A DNA stretch of 64,000 nt from Candidatus Rifleibacteriota bacterium. GTDB lineage: Bacteria; Muiribacteriota; Ozemobacteria; Ozemobacterales; Ozemobacteraceae. The stretch covers positions 124,001 through 188,000 of the forward strand of contig JADFYG010000001.1 of assembly GCA_015233155.1 (NCBI GenBank). Reading direction: 5' to 3'. Positions 43,361-56,310 of this stretch are shown one piece after another. Each line of letters starts with the position of its first letter. Position 1 is the stretch's first letter. Below the pieces are notes generated by a model. It saw nothing but the letters and a program-made list of their open reading frames with translations. It was not told the DNA's origin and did no database searches. Position numbers and translations under genes: made by a program.

Positions 43361-44504
43361 TCTCGCTCCCTCCACCTGATGGAGAATTATCAGGAGTAGC
43401 GATAATGTCTCCTCCTACCGGGGTATAATTTCCTTCGGGGAGTCCTGCAGGTGGTTTCTCTGAGTTGGACGTGGCATCGGAAGCCTCAGATGAACTCTTA
43501 CCGGTATCTTTTCCGGTTACAACGTCCTTCCCCACGTCCTTCCCCACGACATTCGCGGGTTCGCTTGCATTCTCGGACTCTCCCTCCTTTTTCTTCTTTT
43601 TCTTGCCCTTTTTATCCTTCTTGTCGCTCTCGTCACCCGGAGCTTTCTGCCCCTTGGGGTATACAGTGGCATGCACTTCCCCAACTGCGATAGTTCGATC
43701 TTCATTGGGATAGTAAATCAGCTTGGTAGCGTGCAACTCAGATACTTGCTCCTCAGCGGTCGGTGCTTCCTTCGAACTTTGAATAGCGTGCGCATGACCA
43801 ACGATGATGAGGCGGTTTTCCTTGTCAAGGTATATCGCCTTATCCCCGGTTGCGCGCATAGTCTTCGTTACTATGATGACGTTATTGCGGGCTATTGCCT
43901 TGTCTTCAAGGGAAAACATCTCGAGAGTTTCGCATGTAAGATCCGAAATTGGTTTCTTCTCGTTTTCCTTGGCATCCTCCTCGGTTTCAGCCTCCCGATA
44001 CGGAACTTCAACGAGATGCACCTGCCCCTTCGCCAGAAAACGATTTTCTTTATTGAAGCCTTCTATCTCATTACAAGTAAGTATCAGACGGCTCTTCTTC
44101 GAGGTGATCTCCCCGTTTTCGTCCTTGCTTTGACGCTCTGTTATGCGCACTAAACGAGGATTTCCTTTTCCGAGAATACGATCCTCCTTCACGTAGGCTT
44201 CGAGATAGTCACATGTAAGAACTGACGATGGCTGTACAACCTTTACATTGTCTATCGCCTTGACCAGTTCGAGAGAACGATCATAGATGCCGCGATCCGA
44301 GGTTAGTACAGAATCCTTCTGGACAGCTTTCATTCCACCTCTGGCAACATACATGTTGTTCTGGAAAGTCATCAGCTTACTGGTTATTTCCATGTCGCCG
44401 GCTGTTATCGAAGTCAGTGCCCATGCGCATGAAACGAGTGCGCAAATGAGCAGCGTTACAGATAGCAGACGAAAATACAAGTTACGCAACAAAGAAGTGA
44501 TCAT
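43350..44504 (-). CDS. lptA: LptA/OstA-like LPS transport protein
   Basis: 384 aa, periplasmic. Signal peptide at residues 1-29 (ALVSCAWA), then repeated OstA-type beta-jellyroll units (SDRGIYDRSLELVKAIDNV, TCDYLEAYVKEDRILGKG, ATKLIYYPNEDRTIAVGEV). It is about twice the usual 180 aa because of extra units and a charged Lys/Ser/Gly-rich tail of about 90 residues, including seven consecutive lysine or near-lysine positions. It overlaps lptC by ATGA. Confidence 0.88.
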   Translation of the reverse strand: MITSLLRNLYFRLLSVTLLICALVSCAWALTSITAGDMEITSKLMTFQNNMYVARGGMKAVQKDSVLTSDRGIYDRSLELVKAIDNVKVVQPSSVLTCDYLEAYVKEDRILGKGNPRLVRITERQSKDENGEITSKKSRLILTCNEIEGFNKENRFLAKGQVHLVEVPYREAETEEDAKENEKKPISDLTCETLEMFSLEDKAIARNNVIIVTKTMRATGDKAIYLDKENRLIIVGHAHAIQSSKEAPTAEEQVSELHATKLIYYPNEDRTIAVGEVHATVYPKGQKAPGDESDKKDKKGKKKKKKEGESENASEPANVVGKDVGKDVVTGKDTGKSSSEASDATSNSEKPPAGLPEGNYTPVGGDIIATPDNSPSGGGSENDR

Positions 44505-45262
44505 TGGCGGTTACCTCCAGAAGCGGTTCCAGCCAAATCGGCCGGAGCAAAAGGCGAAGAAGAAGTTGAGCGTGGCGTGTCAGCCGTGGAAGTGGCTTCT
44601 TCCAGATTCGATTCAGATACACTGGCAACTTTTGTAATCTCATGTCTGTGGCTCTTCACAGATGCAGTTTCTGACGCTTTTTTCCAGATACGAATCAGAA
44701 TGTCCCGTTTTAGATCACCCTCGCGATTCTCAGTATTGAAGCGCAATTCCTTCCCTGTCAGAACCATATCGTCCTTCCAGATCGTGACCGGGCATGAAGT
44801 ATATATCTCTTTTCTAGATATGAGATACCTGAGTTCGTCGGCACGCAGACGCTCGTTTTCGCTGGTCCTCAGCCGAGCATCCCCGAAAAAACGGATTTCA
44901 TAAGGGTTTTTTGTTGCCGACGACGCGGTGAGATCAGCCGTCTTGGTCGCGACCTGTTCAGCTGTTCCTGTCGCGACTTGTTCAGTTGTTCCGCTCGCGT
45001 TCTGTTTGTCGAAAAACAACGCGTGAACGTGGGTCGCAACCATATTGGTCTGCATATCGTCCATCTCGACTTCATCGGCAAACACACGTGCTGACTCGAC
45101 TCCCTTATCCATTTCGCTGAAATGCACATCGGTGAGTTTCATCTTCCCTTTTATATACTTGCTTGCAGCATCTTTTTCCAGGTCAGAATCACGAAAGATC
45201 ACTGCCAGAAAGAGAATCAGCACAGCCAGCCAGAACCAGATATTTGAGAAGATCGATTTCAC
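44501..45262 (-). CDS. lptC: LptC-like LPS transport protein
   Basis: 253 aa. One N-terminal membrane anchor (FSNIWFWLAVLILFLAVIF), then a periplasmic LptC domain (TDVHFSEMD..., DARLRTSENERLRADELRYL). It contains a short imperfect repeat (TEQVATGTAEQVATKTADL) and a Ser/Thr-rich tail. GTG 45262 overlaps the TAG of the acyltransferase gene by one base and follows GGGGAG; the longer frame to 45313 would add residues that belong to that gene's end. Confidence 0.82.
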   Translation of the reverse strand: MKSIFSNIWFWLAVLILFLAVIFRDSDLEKDAASKYIKGKMKLTDVHFSEMDKGVESARVFADEVEMDDMQTNMVATHVHALFFDKQNASGTTEQVATGTAEQVATKTADLTASSATKNPYEIRFFGDARLRTSENERLRADELRYLISRKEIYTSCPVTIWKDDMVLTGKELRFNTENREGDLKRDILIRIWKKASETASVKSHRHEITKVASVSESNLEEATSTADTPRSTSSSPFAPADLAGTASGGNRQ

Positions 45263-46137
45263 TATGTTCTCCCCAGATCGACATGGCGATAGCGCTCGTG
45301 AAACCATACCCACTGATCCGGGCGCCGCCGGAAAGCGGCTTCATATCGCTCTACATAGCGTTTTACCCGTTCCTGCATTGGTTCACTCCGATCGAAAATA
45401 ATCGGATTTTCAATGCGAATATGGTGTCGTCCCCTGTGGTCACGCTCGATGAATGCCGGCAGGAGAGGCGCACCAGATCTCTGAGAGAGAATTATTGGAG
45501 TCGGATAAAAGGAGGCAGCTCGGCCGAAAAAAGGCACCTGATAACCCCATTCCCGCGCGTTAAGATCTGATACGATTCCGACAAGACCGCGTTCCTGCAG
45601 AATTTTTAGAGAAGCAGTCAGATTGTCTTTCATCAATACGTGAACTCCACGCTTCTCACGAAATTCATTCATCAACTGCGTCATGCGATCAATGGCCTGT
45701 GGTCGAACGATAACGTGGAGAGGCCAGCCCATCGCGACAAGATTGTAGGCGATGAGTTCCCAGTTGCCAAAATGTGCGGTAAGAATGATGGCCCCTTTGC
45801 CGGAAGCCTGTGCCGCATCAAGATGTTCCCGGCCATCGAGAGTAATAAAATCCGGGTCGGAGGCAACAAGTTTTTCCAACAAAATCATCTCGAGCAGATT
45901 ACATATCTGATTATGCATCATTCCATCGATAATTTCACTGCAACGATCGGCGAATTCTACTGGCAGCAGTTCTATTGTGCGCTGCTTTTCATGTGCATAA
46001 AATGGCGTGATAAGTTTCTTCAACAGGCGTTCCAACCTTGGCAATGCTGAGGCCGGCTGACGCTGAATGAGTCGCACCACGGCCAGAACAACGAAATATC
46101 TGGCCGTTCTTCGAAACCGTTTAAACTGATCTCTCAT
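45262..46137 (-). CDS. LpxL/HtrB-type lipid A acyltransferase
   Basis: 291 aa. Catalytic motif HFGNWE (Hx4E), an N-terminal membrane segment (YFVVLAVVRLI) and the FGRAASFYPTPIILSQRSGAPLLPAFI segment typical of the family. It adds secondary acyl chains to Kdo-lipid A. The start is uncertain: ATG 46137 gives a normal N-terminus; TTG 46185 would add 16 residues. No clear Shine-Dalgarno. Confidence 0.9.
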   Translation of the reverse strand: MRDQFKRFRRTARYFVVLAVVRLIQRQPASALPRLERLLKKLITPFYAHEKQRTIELLPVEFADRCSEIIDGMMHNQICNLLEMILLEKLVASDPDFITLDGREHLDAAQASGKGAIILTAHFGNWELIAYNLVAMGWPLHVIVRPQAIDRMTQLMNEFREKRGVHVLMKDNLTASLKILQERGLVGIVSDLNAREWGYQVPFFGRAASFYPTPIILSQRSGAPLLPAFIERDHRGRHHIRIENPIIFDRSEPMQERVKRYVERYEAAFRRRPDQWVWFHERYRHVDLGRT

Positions 46138-46272
46138 TTTATATATATGCGCATTGATTTTTATCTCGGGCGTAAGGCATTGCAACCCTACGGTGCCTAT
46201 ACATCGAATTGTCCAAACTCAAAAAAATATCTCTCATTTCGTCTTTGTTTAATCTGAGCATCATGAGAGGCA

Positions 46273-46824
46273 CTATGCGGTCTCGCCATCGGAGAAAAAT
46301 GACATCAGGACTTTATCGAGCAAACCTTTTCCCGAAAGAATAAGGTCGATAGCTTCGCGTACCGCTCCGTGCCCGCCACGCCTCCGTAATACACGATGAG
46401 CCCGACGAATCACCGCAGCATTTGCATCGACAGGGGCAAAAAAAATTCCGACCCGCGCCAACAGCGAAAGATCATTCACATCGTCGCCGATATAGGCAGT
46501 TTCATCGGCACGAAACCCGCGCCGAACAATAATTTCCTCGAATACAGCCCGCTTATCGGACACAGTTTGATGTAATTCCTCAAATCGTAATTCCCGGGCT
46601 CTCTTGGCCAACGCCTCGGAAGATCGCCCCGTGAGACATCCGCATATGAATCCGGCACGGTGCCACAGCTCCACCCCCATGCCATCATGTGAATGAAATG
46701 ATTTAGCCTCAAATCCATCTGTTCCATGGATGATGCGGCCATCCGTGAAAACGCCGTCACAATCGAAAAGCAGCAATCGCACGTGTGCGGCAGCATTCTG
46801 AAAATCACGTTCGTTCATTGGCAT
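46273..46824 (-). CDS. kdsC: Kdo-8-phosphate phosphatase KdsC
   Basis: 183 aa HAD phosphatase; releases Kdo from Kdo-8-phosphate. Motif I LLFDCDGVFTDG, motif II LTGRSS, motif IV YIGDDVNDL, all canonical for the small tetrameric KdsC type. It lies between kdsD and the acyltransferase gene. No GmhB is present in the operon, but this sequence looks like a plain KdsC, so it is not obviously the heptose phosphatase. Confidence 0.94.
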   Translation of the reverse strand: MPMNERDFQNAAAHVRLLLFDCDGVFTDGRIIHGTDGFEAKSFHSHDGMGVELWHRAGFICGCLTGRSSEALAKRARELRFEELHQTVSDKRAVFEEIIVRRGFRADETAYIGDDVNDLSLLARVGIFFAPVDANAAVIRRAHRVLRRRGGHGAVREAIDLILSGKGLLDKVLMSFFSDGETA

Positions 46825-46881
46825 GGAATAATCTTTTGCGCTGATTCTATCAAAAACAGAGTATGAATGGGAAGCATTTGA

Positions 46882-47943
46882 TCATACGAGGCGCGAACGT
46901 AGAATATCATGCAGGTGCAGAAATCCCTCGACGCGCTCGCCGCCTGAATCGCAAACAACGGGGAGCGAAGTGATTGCCTTGCCTTCCATGATCTTGAGAG
47001 CTTCCATGGCCAATCGCTCAGGCGTAATCCTTTTGGGCGACTGGATCATGACCGATGAAAGCGAAACACTGAGACTTCCATCACTTTGCTCGAAATATCG
47101 CCTGAGGTCACCATCTGTAAAAACGCCAAGCAAATGTCGCAGTTTGTCGACAATGACCAGTGCGCCAAAACTGCCTTTTGACATGCGAATTATTCCCTCT
47201 TTCAGTGTCATTTCAGGAGAGGCAAATGGAATCGCATCTTCGACATGCATGAGATCTCGTACCTTGATAAATCGCCTGCCAAGGCTTCCGGAAGGGTGAA
47301 GCCTGGCAAAATCTTTTTCGCGGAAGCCCCGGGCTTCGAGAAGAGCAACGGCAAGAGCATCTCCGACGGCCATTGCAGCGGTCGTAGAAGAGGTCGGAGC
47401 AAGATTCAATGGGCATGCCTCGCGGTCAACCCAGGCATCGAGAACTACATCAGACATCTTCGCAAGATTTGAATCGGCGGCCCCGGTAAGCGCGATAATT
47501 CTTGCTCCGAGTCGCCGCAAAAAAGGAATCAATCGCACAACTTCTTCTGTTTCACCTGAGTTGGATAGTAACAGTACGACATCCATGTCGGTGACCATAC
47601 CCAAATCACCATGCAAGGCTTCTCCCGGATGTAGAAAAAATGAAGGCGTACCCGTGCTTGACAGCGTGGATGAGATTTTCCGGCCAACCAGTCCAGATTT
47701 TCCCATGCCGCTTACGATCAATCGCCCGCGACTGGTCAGAATCAGATCAATTGCTGTTGTCATACTCTCGTCAAGACGTGAGGCCAGCTTGTAAAGAGCA
47801 GCCCCCTCGGCTTCGAGCACACGCCTGGCGGAATCTATGACGTTCACGACAGGATACTGACCCTCTTTCAAACGCTCCTCCGGAACAGTCGCATCAGTAT
47901 GTCCGACACTGATATTTTCGGTTTTTTCAGTATTTTTGCTCAT
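46882..47943 (-). CDS. kdsD: Arabinose-5-phosphate isomerase KdsD
   Basis: 353 aa (KpsF/GutQ family); makes the arabinose-5-phosphate used by KdsA. SIS domain (SGMGKSGLVGRKI, LSNSGETEEV, LAPTSSTTA) followed by two CBS domains (GVFTDGDLRR, ITSLPVV). The N-terminal 30 residues are extra and charged. Its ATG overlaps the kdsA stop (ATGA). Confidence 0.95.
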   Translation of the reverse strand: MSKNTEKTENISVGHTDATVPEERLKEGQYPVVNVIDSARRVLEAEGAALYKLASRLDESMTTAIDLILTSRGRLIVSGMGKSGLVGRKISSTLSSTGTPSFFLHPGEALHGDLGMVTDMDVVLLLSNSGETEEVVRLIPFLRRLGARIIALTGAADSNLAKMSDVVLDAWVDREACPLNLAPTSSTTAAMAVGDALAVALLEARGFREKDFARLHPSGSLGRRFIKVRDLMHVEDAIPFASPEMTLKEGIIRMSKGSFGALVIVDKLRHLLGVFTDGDLRRYFEQSDGSLSVSLSSVMIQSPKRITPERLAMEALKIMEGKAITSLPVVCDSGGERVEGFLHLHDILRSRLV

Positions 47944-48776
47944 GTGCGTGGTTTTGTCGTAATCGCTTGTCGGATAGCAATCAATTCAGACAACAGACTT
48001 TCGAGCTGATGGAGTGGCAGGATGTTGTCAGCATCGGAAGGAGAACGCGCTGGTTCAGGATGCACTTCCAGGAAAATTCCGCCAACGCAGCCCGTTGCCA
48101 TAGCCGCTCGCGCCAGATACGGAATGAACTCACGCTGACCTGTAGTACGGCCCGTGCCGCCTCCACCCGGAAGTTGCAGCGAGTGTGTGGCATCAAAAAC
48201 GACGTGATCTGCCCACTCTTTCATCACAGGAAACGACCTCATATCGACGACAAGATTGCCGTATCCGAAAGATGCGCCGCGTTCGGTAAGAATGACCTCA
48301 GCGGACGGAGAAACATTACGAATTTTATCGACAATATGTTTTGTATCCCACGGTGACAAAAACTGACCTTTTTTTATGGCAACCACTGATGCAGCACAAG
48401 CAGCAGCTTGAACTATATCTGTCTGGCGGCATAAAAACGCCGGAACCTGGAGAATCGCGCACACTTCAGCAGCGGGAACTGCCTGCTCCGGGTGGTGAAT
48501 ATCGGTCATGACTGGAAGTCCGACCTCACGCCCGACCGAGGCCAGTACATTCAGGCCTTCCTTCAACCCGGGACCACGGCCACCTTTAGCCGAGGTTCTG
48601 TTCGCCTTGTCGAAGCTCGCCTTGAAGATTGCGGGAAGTCCCAGTTTCGCACAAATGTCTTTAACATTACGCGCAATATCGAGCGCCTCCCACTTTTCTT
48701 CAAGCACACAGGGGCCGGCCATTACGAAAAAAGGAGCTTCACGAACATATTCACGCAAAGAAAAAAGTTTTTTCAT
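47940..48776 (-). CDS. kdsA: Kdo-8-phosphate synthase KdsA, metal-dependent type
   Basis: 278 aa; condenses phosphoenolpyruvate with arabinose-5-phosphate. MAGPCVLEE places a Cys where metal-dependent enzymes (such as that of Aquifex) have it; E. coli KdsA has Asn. Other landmarks: FKASFDKANRTS, DATHSLQLPGG, FLEVHPEP. ATG 48776 is two bases after the pyrG stop and gives the normal N-terminus MKKLFSL; the longer frame to 48914 only overlaps pyrG. Confidence 0.95.
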   Translation of the reverse strand: MKKLFSLREYVREAPFFVMAGPCVLEEKWEALDIARNVKDICAKLGLPAIFKASFDKANRTSAKGGRGPGLKEGLNVLASVGREVGLPVMTDIHHPEQAVPAAEVCAILQVPAFLCRQTDIVQAAACAASVVAIKKGQFLSPWDTKHIVDKIRNVSPSAEVILTERGASFGYGNLVVDMRSFPVMKEWADHVVFDATHSLQLPGGGGTGRTTGQREFIPYLARAAMATGCVGGIFLEVHPEPARSPSDADNILPLHQLESLLSELIAIRQAITTKPRT

Positions 48777-48777
48777 T

Positions 48778-52265
<3,488 letters not shown>

Positions 52266-52339
52266 TTCATATGTGAAAAATAGATTGAATTTTGGACGCA
52301 CCGTCATGCGCTTCTACAGTGGCCAGGACTATGCAGATA

Positions 52340-53341
52340 TTACACATGATTTTTGTAATGTACGCGATCGTAATGATCGAGAACCATCGCGGGAGTTGCA
52401 ACCGCAGTGCCCACTATGCCGACAACGACTCCGGCCGCAAGGTTGGCGATTTCTGCTGCCTCCGGAAGAGAGCAGCCGGCGGCCATTGCCAGGCTGAGAG
52501 AAGCGATGACAGTGTCACCAGCCCCTGTAACATCATAGACGTCGAGAGCCTGAGTAGGGCTCGTCATCGGAGGTTTTCCGCGCTCAAACAGGCTCATCCC
52601 CGCCTCGCTGCGAGTTATAAGAATCGCATCCGTCCTGAATTTTTTCAGCAGATCCTGCCCGCCGATAAGAACGTCGGCATCCGTCTCAAAAACGCGCCCG
52701 AGCGCAGACTCGGCTTCACGGGTATTCGGGGTGATGATCGTCGCTCCCTCATATAATGAAAAATTCTTGAGTTTTGGATCGATATTGACGAATTTTCCAG
52801 CTTTTTTGAATCGATCTATCACGAAGGAAAGCAGCTCACCGACCACAACTCCCTTGGCGTAGTCCGACACTATGACCCCTGACAGATGCGACATTCGATT
52901 CAGTAAGGCGTCAGTAAGTTTGCGCACACAACCGTGATCCGCAATCTCCGTGCTCTCGCGATCGATACGCAGCATTTGCTGGTTCTGACCGATGACCCTG
53001 GTTTTCACCGTCGTGCATCTACTGGAATCAACGATAAGTCCATCGGTACCTATTTTTTCGATTGCCAAAGCTTGGGTCAGTTTGCGTCCCGACTCATCGT
53101 TGCCTACTATGCCGTAAATATGCGCACCAGCTCCGAGGGCTACTATGTTGGAAGCGACGTTTGCGGCGCCGCCCGGGCGCACTGTCTCTTTCTTGATTTG
53201 TACCACTGGAACGGGTGCTTCCGGGGAAATGCGATCAACCTTTCCCCACACGAATTCATCAAGCATGATGTCTCCGAGCACTGCTATATCGATTCCTGAA
53301 AATGCCTGCAAAACTTCCTGAAGCCGGGTTCGTGCAATCAT
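52340..53341 (-). CDS. Heptose-7-phosphate kinase (HldE N-domain type, RfaE1)
   Basis: 333 aa PfkB/ribokinase-family enzyme; phosphorylates heptose-7-phosphate at C1. DIMLDEFVWGKVDRISPEAPVPVV, PGGAANVA and the catalytic DVTGAGDTV are present. In E. coli this is fused to the adenylyltransferase as HldE; here the kinase is separate and the transferase is in the next gene's fusion. It overlaps the upstream gene by ATGA. Confidence 0.95.
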   Translation of the reverse strand: MIARTRLQEVLQAFSGIDIAVLGDIMLDEFVWGKVDRISPEAPVPVVQIKKETVRPGGAANVASNIVALGAGAHIYGIVGNDESGRKLTQALAIEKIGTDGLIVDSSRCTTVKTRVIGQNQQMLRIDRESTEIADHGCVRKLTDALLNRMSHLSGVIVSDYAKGVVVGELLSFVIDRFKKAGKFVNIDPKLKNFSLYEGATIITPNTREAESALGRVFETDADVLIGGQDLLKKFRTDAILITRSEAGMSLFERGKPPMTSPTQALDVYDVTGAGDTVIASLSLAMAAGCSLPEAAEIANLAAGVVVGIVGTAVATPAMVLDHYDRVHYKNHV

Positions 53342-54258
53342 GATTTCAATCCCTCAAGAAAGGCCATGGCAACGAGAGGCAACATTATCTCGTGATGTCC
53401 CGTTATGTGATAACCCTGTCCTACGCCGCTACTTGGTCTCTTGACAACATTCGTCATGGCGCGATACTGGGAGAGCATGTCCATGTCTATTGTCGTCATT
53501 CCCTCAAGAGTGTTTCCAATATTGTGAGCCCTGGAAACAGCCTTTAGAAATACCTCCGGAAGAATCACAGCCGAGCCGAGATTCCAGTATACTCCGCCCT
53601 CAAGCCTCTCGACCTGGTCGCAAAAAATTTCGAAGTCGCGAAAACTCGTTGCGCCGATCGAAGCGCCATCAACAGCCGGATGGAGGTGGATGAAATCCGT
53701 GCCTATGGCGACATGGACGGTACATGGAATCTTCAAGCGACCGGCGTGCCATAGCAAGCTGATGTTACGATGAGGATAGCGAACAGGATCTGCATCAATG
53801 GCATTATACAATGATTCCCCAAGGCCGAGGCCGGAAGATGCGCCTGCCTTGATCGCAGCGCCCATCCATGAACCGGTTTCCTCGACAAAGCCAAATCGTC
53901 CGGCGGCAAGCTCTTTCGCGACATCCTCGGATGTTTCACCGAAATACGCCAGCTCAAAATCATGAATGGAACCGGCACCGTTGAATGCGATTCCGGTCAG
54001 GGCACCTTCTTCCATGAGTTTGATCAGAAAAGGAGCGAGTCCGCATTTTACGACATGCGCGCCCATGCCTAAAATCACCGGACGGTTGGAGCGGCGTGCT
54101 TTGACAAGGGCCGCAATGACGCACTTTATCGTCTTTCCGATGTGTATATCAGGCAGGCATTCGATGAATTTAACAGCTGAGAAGCCTGCCTCGGGCAGTC
54201 GGCCAAAATCCTTTCGCTTAACCAGATTGTGCCGCTCAGACATCGAGTAGCTTTTCAT
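53338..54258 (-). CDS. Deoxyhypusine-synthase-like protein heading the envelope operon
   Basis: 306 aa soluble protein. GAHVVKCGLAPFLIKLMEEG, FNGAGSIHDFELAYFGETSEDV and GGVYWNLGSAVILPEVFLKA suggest a distant relation to the NAD-binding deoxyhypusine synthase fold, but the active-site Lys context of true enzymes (WGK) is not seen. Homologues beside heptose genes are, to my knowledge, uncharacterised. It is first in the operon and overlaps rfaE1, so a role in core sugar metabolism is plausible but unproved. Confidence 0.7.
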   Translation of the reverse strand: MKSYSMSERHNLVKRKDFGRLPEAGFSAVKFIECLPDIHIGKTIKCVIAALVKARRSNRPVILGMGAHVVKCGLAPFLIKLMEEGALTGIAFNGAGSIHDFELAYFGETSEDVAKELAAGRFGFVEETGSWMGAAIKAGASSGLGLGESLYNAIDADPVRYPHRNISLLWHAGRLKIPCTVHVAIGTDFIHLHPAVDGASIGATSFRDFEIFCDQVERLEGGVYWNLGSAVILPEVFLKAVSRAHNIGNTLEGMTTIDMDMLSQYRAMTNVVKRPSSGVGQGYHITGHHEIMLPLVAMAFLEGLKS

Positions 54259-54356
54259 CGATTATATTTCCTTATCTTTCACCGGTCTTTATTTTTGCAT
54301 TTTTAATATATTTTATGAAGTCGGAAAAATTGATGCTCAGCACGAAAATCGCCGTA

Positions 54357-54385
54357 GTTTACCATCGCTTATATTCCTCGTCAAG
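54357..54385 (-). promoter_or_regulatory. Possible promoter of the envelope operon
   Basis: On the minus strand: TTGACG (54385-54380), 17 bases, TAAAAC (54362-54357). Start near 54350, leader about 90 bases. Confidence 0.45.
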
Positions 54386-54415
54386 CAAGAACCATGCATT
54401 GATGCGGTTTTTGCC

Positions 54416-54444
54416 TTGACCTGCCTTGGATGCTCTGTTATACT
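54416..54444 (+). promoter_or_regulatory. Sigma-70 promoter of the propeller lipoprotein
   Basis: TTGACC (54416-54421), 17 bases, TATACT (54439-54444). Start near 54451, 37 bases before the ATG. Confidence 0.82.
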
Positions 54445-54487
54445 GACACAACTAATCCTGAATCACCCCTTTACCAGGAGGCCACAG

Positions 54488-55585
54488 ATGCGCGGAAATA
54501 TCGGCACACTGTTTGCCGTGACACTGATCGCCATCGTCATGATATTCACGCCCGGATGCAGCTCAAAACCAGGAACAACAGGTCCCGCCCTGAAAGTTGA
54601 TTCTTTCACTGTTGCCCAGGGACTGCCAGGCAACCATATCACCGCATTGGCAGTTTTCGGGTCCCAGATTTGGGTGGGCACGAAGAATGGTCTGGCGCGT
54701 CACGACGGAGTAAACTGGCAGGTTCACGTGAAAAAAAATACCAATGCACTGGGCTCAGAGGTGATTGAGGCTCTTGCAGTAGGTGACAACACAATATACA
54801 TCGCAACTGAAAATGGTGTAACCAAGTTCGACGGCACAACCTGGGGAACCATCATGACCGGTGTGCGAGCACGCGGCGTTGCCGCCAAAGGCAACGAGAT
54901 CGCCGTCGCAACTGCACATGGTGTAGAATATTCCACCGGAGCTGAATTTCAGCCATTCGGCAAGGAAAATGCCGGGCTTTGTTTCGGTGAGGTCAATACA
55001 GTTGTCTTTGACACACAGAAACGTCTCTGGGCAGGAACTCGTGCGGGCCTCGGACTGTTTTCCGGCGGAGCTTTTCAGAATCAGACCGGTCCGGCAAAAT
55101 CTGTCATGGGAAATTCGCTCGTCAACGTGCCTGCATCTCCTTTGAGTTGTCAATTGCCCGGCAACAACATCCTATGCATGTTGCCATGGAAAGGCCAGAT
55201 GGCGCTTGGAACCACTTCCGGGTTTGCCTTGAGCGACCTGGACAAATCATGGAGTGTATTCACTGCTGCACATAAAGACTGGGTCCAAAAAGCCGGCTCT
55301 ATTGTCGAAGAGATGACCTCCGGCAACAGTCCGATGCCTGGAAATGCAGTTACAGCATTGGCAGCGATGGGTGATACTATTCTGTTTGTCGGCACGAACA
55401 AGGGGGTTGTAGCTAAATCCGACGCTTCCTGGATTGACCTGCAGTCAGCTATTCCCGCACTGTCCGGCAAGGCAATCACCGCCCTGGCGACAGAAAAAGA
55501 TGCTCTCTGGGCAGGGACTTCAGATGCCTTGTATAAGATAGATGGAATTTCAAGCCTAGTCAACCAGTCAGCCGGGTCCAAATGA
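54488..55585 (+). CDS. Lipoprotein with beta-propeller repeats
   Basis: 365 aa. Lipoprotein signal ending in TPGC (Cys 23), then repeats of the two-component-regulator propeller type (NHITALAVFGSQIWVGTKNGLARHDG, VIEALAVGDNTIYIATENGVTKFDG, AVTALAAMGDTILFVGTNKGV). About seven blades can be traced. It is surface or periplasmic, with unknown ligand. AGGAGG before ATG 54488 selects this start over the longer frame from 54416, which overlaps the promoter. Confidence 0.88.
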   Translation: MRGNIGTLFAVTLIAIVMIFTPGCSSKPGTTGPALKVDSFTVAQGLPGNHITALAVFGSQIWVGTKNGLARHDGVNWQVHVKKNTNALGSEVIEALAVGDNTIYIATENGVTKFDGTTWGTIMTGVRARGVAAKGNEIAVATAHGVEYSTGAEFQPFGKENAGLCFGEVNTVVFDTQKRLWAGTRAGLGLFSGGAFQNQTGPAKSVMGNSLVNVPASPLSCQLPGNNILCMLPWKGQMALGTTSGFALSDLDKSWSVFTAAHKDWVQKAGSIVEEMTSGNSPMPGNAVTALAAMGDTILFVGTNKGVVAKSDASWIDLQSAIPALSGKAITALATEKDALWAGTSDALYKIDGISSLVNQSAGSK

Positions 55586-55610
55586 CGAACATGCCACGGA
55601 AATTTCAGCC

Positions 55611-56207
55611 ATGAAAATATTCATATCTGCTCCATCGACCGTCCATTACTCACGACTTTTTGCTGCGTCCGGCAATATGAAATCATATTCAAGATCTCAT
55701 AAACACGTGTTTTATGGAATGATGATCATATTATTGCTCATGTTCGCTGCGGCATTATCAGCGCAGACTTATCCTAAGACCCCGGACCATTCTCGCGTTT
55801 TACCCTCCAAAACGGGTGCCGCCTCAATGCGTTCAGCTCCGCAAAGCGTCATGGCATCCGGAACGGCGCACCCGTCGGCTTTGCCGACTCCATTCGCTGC
55901 CTTGCCGCCGGAGATCACCTACGCCATCGCCACACTCGGGTTCGGTGGAATTGCGGGCTGGTGCGTGGGTTTCACGCTCAAAAAGGCGGCAAAACTGGCC
56001 GCGATTATTGTCGGTATAGTATTCATGGCAATCCAGGCGCTTGCCTACAAGCAATTTCTTTCAATCGACTGGTCCAAGGTAAAAGAAGTCGTTCCCGATC
56101 GCACAATCGAGGGGGCCTGGATGGGCGGCATGTCCCTGCTGACATACAATTTTCCATTTGCGGGCGCCTTCATAGCAGGATTCCTGATCGGCTTCCGCAA
56201 AGGTTGA
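55611..56207 (+). CDS. FUN14-domain membrane protein
   Basis: 198 aa (176 if ATG 55677 is used). N-terminal hydrophobic segment or signal (FYGMMIILLLMFAAALSAQ), a Pro/Ser-rich linker, then a FUN14-like domain with GFGGIAGWCVGFTLKKAAKLAAIIVG and FAGAFIAGFLIGFRKG. FUN14 proteins in bacteria are of unknown function. It follows the lipoprotein gene by 25 bases, probably in one transcript. Confidence 0.75.
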   Translation: MKIFISAPSTVHYSRLFAASGNMKSYSRSHKHVFYGMMIILLLMFAAALSAQTYPKTPDHSRVLPSKTGAASMRSAPQSVMASGTAHPSALPTPFAALPPEITYAIATLGFGGIAGWCVGFTLKKAAKLAAIIVGIVFMAIQALAYKQFLSIDWSKVKEVVPDRTIEGAWMGGMSLLTYNFPFAGAFIAGFLIGFRKG

Positions 56208-56310
56208 TTTTCTATATACTTCTTAAGCGTATTACGCGTCCCTGATTCGACATACCATTGTCCGTTCAGTGTCGGGTAGCTTTCACGCAAATCGAAAGGT
56301 CAGACCACGA

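Noticed and set aside
45263-45313. 17-residue N-terminal extension of LptC
   Set aside because: It lies wholly within the acyltransferase gene; GTG 45262 with GGGGAG upstream gives a normal LptC start.
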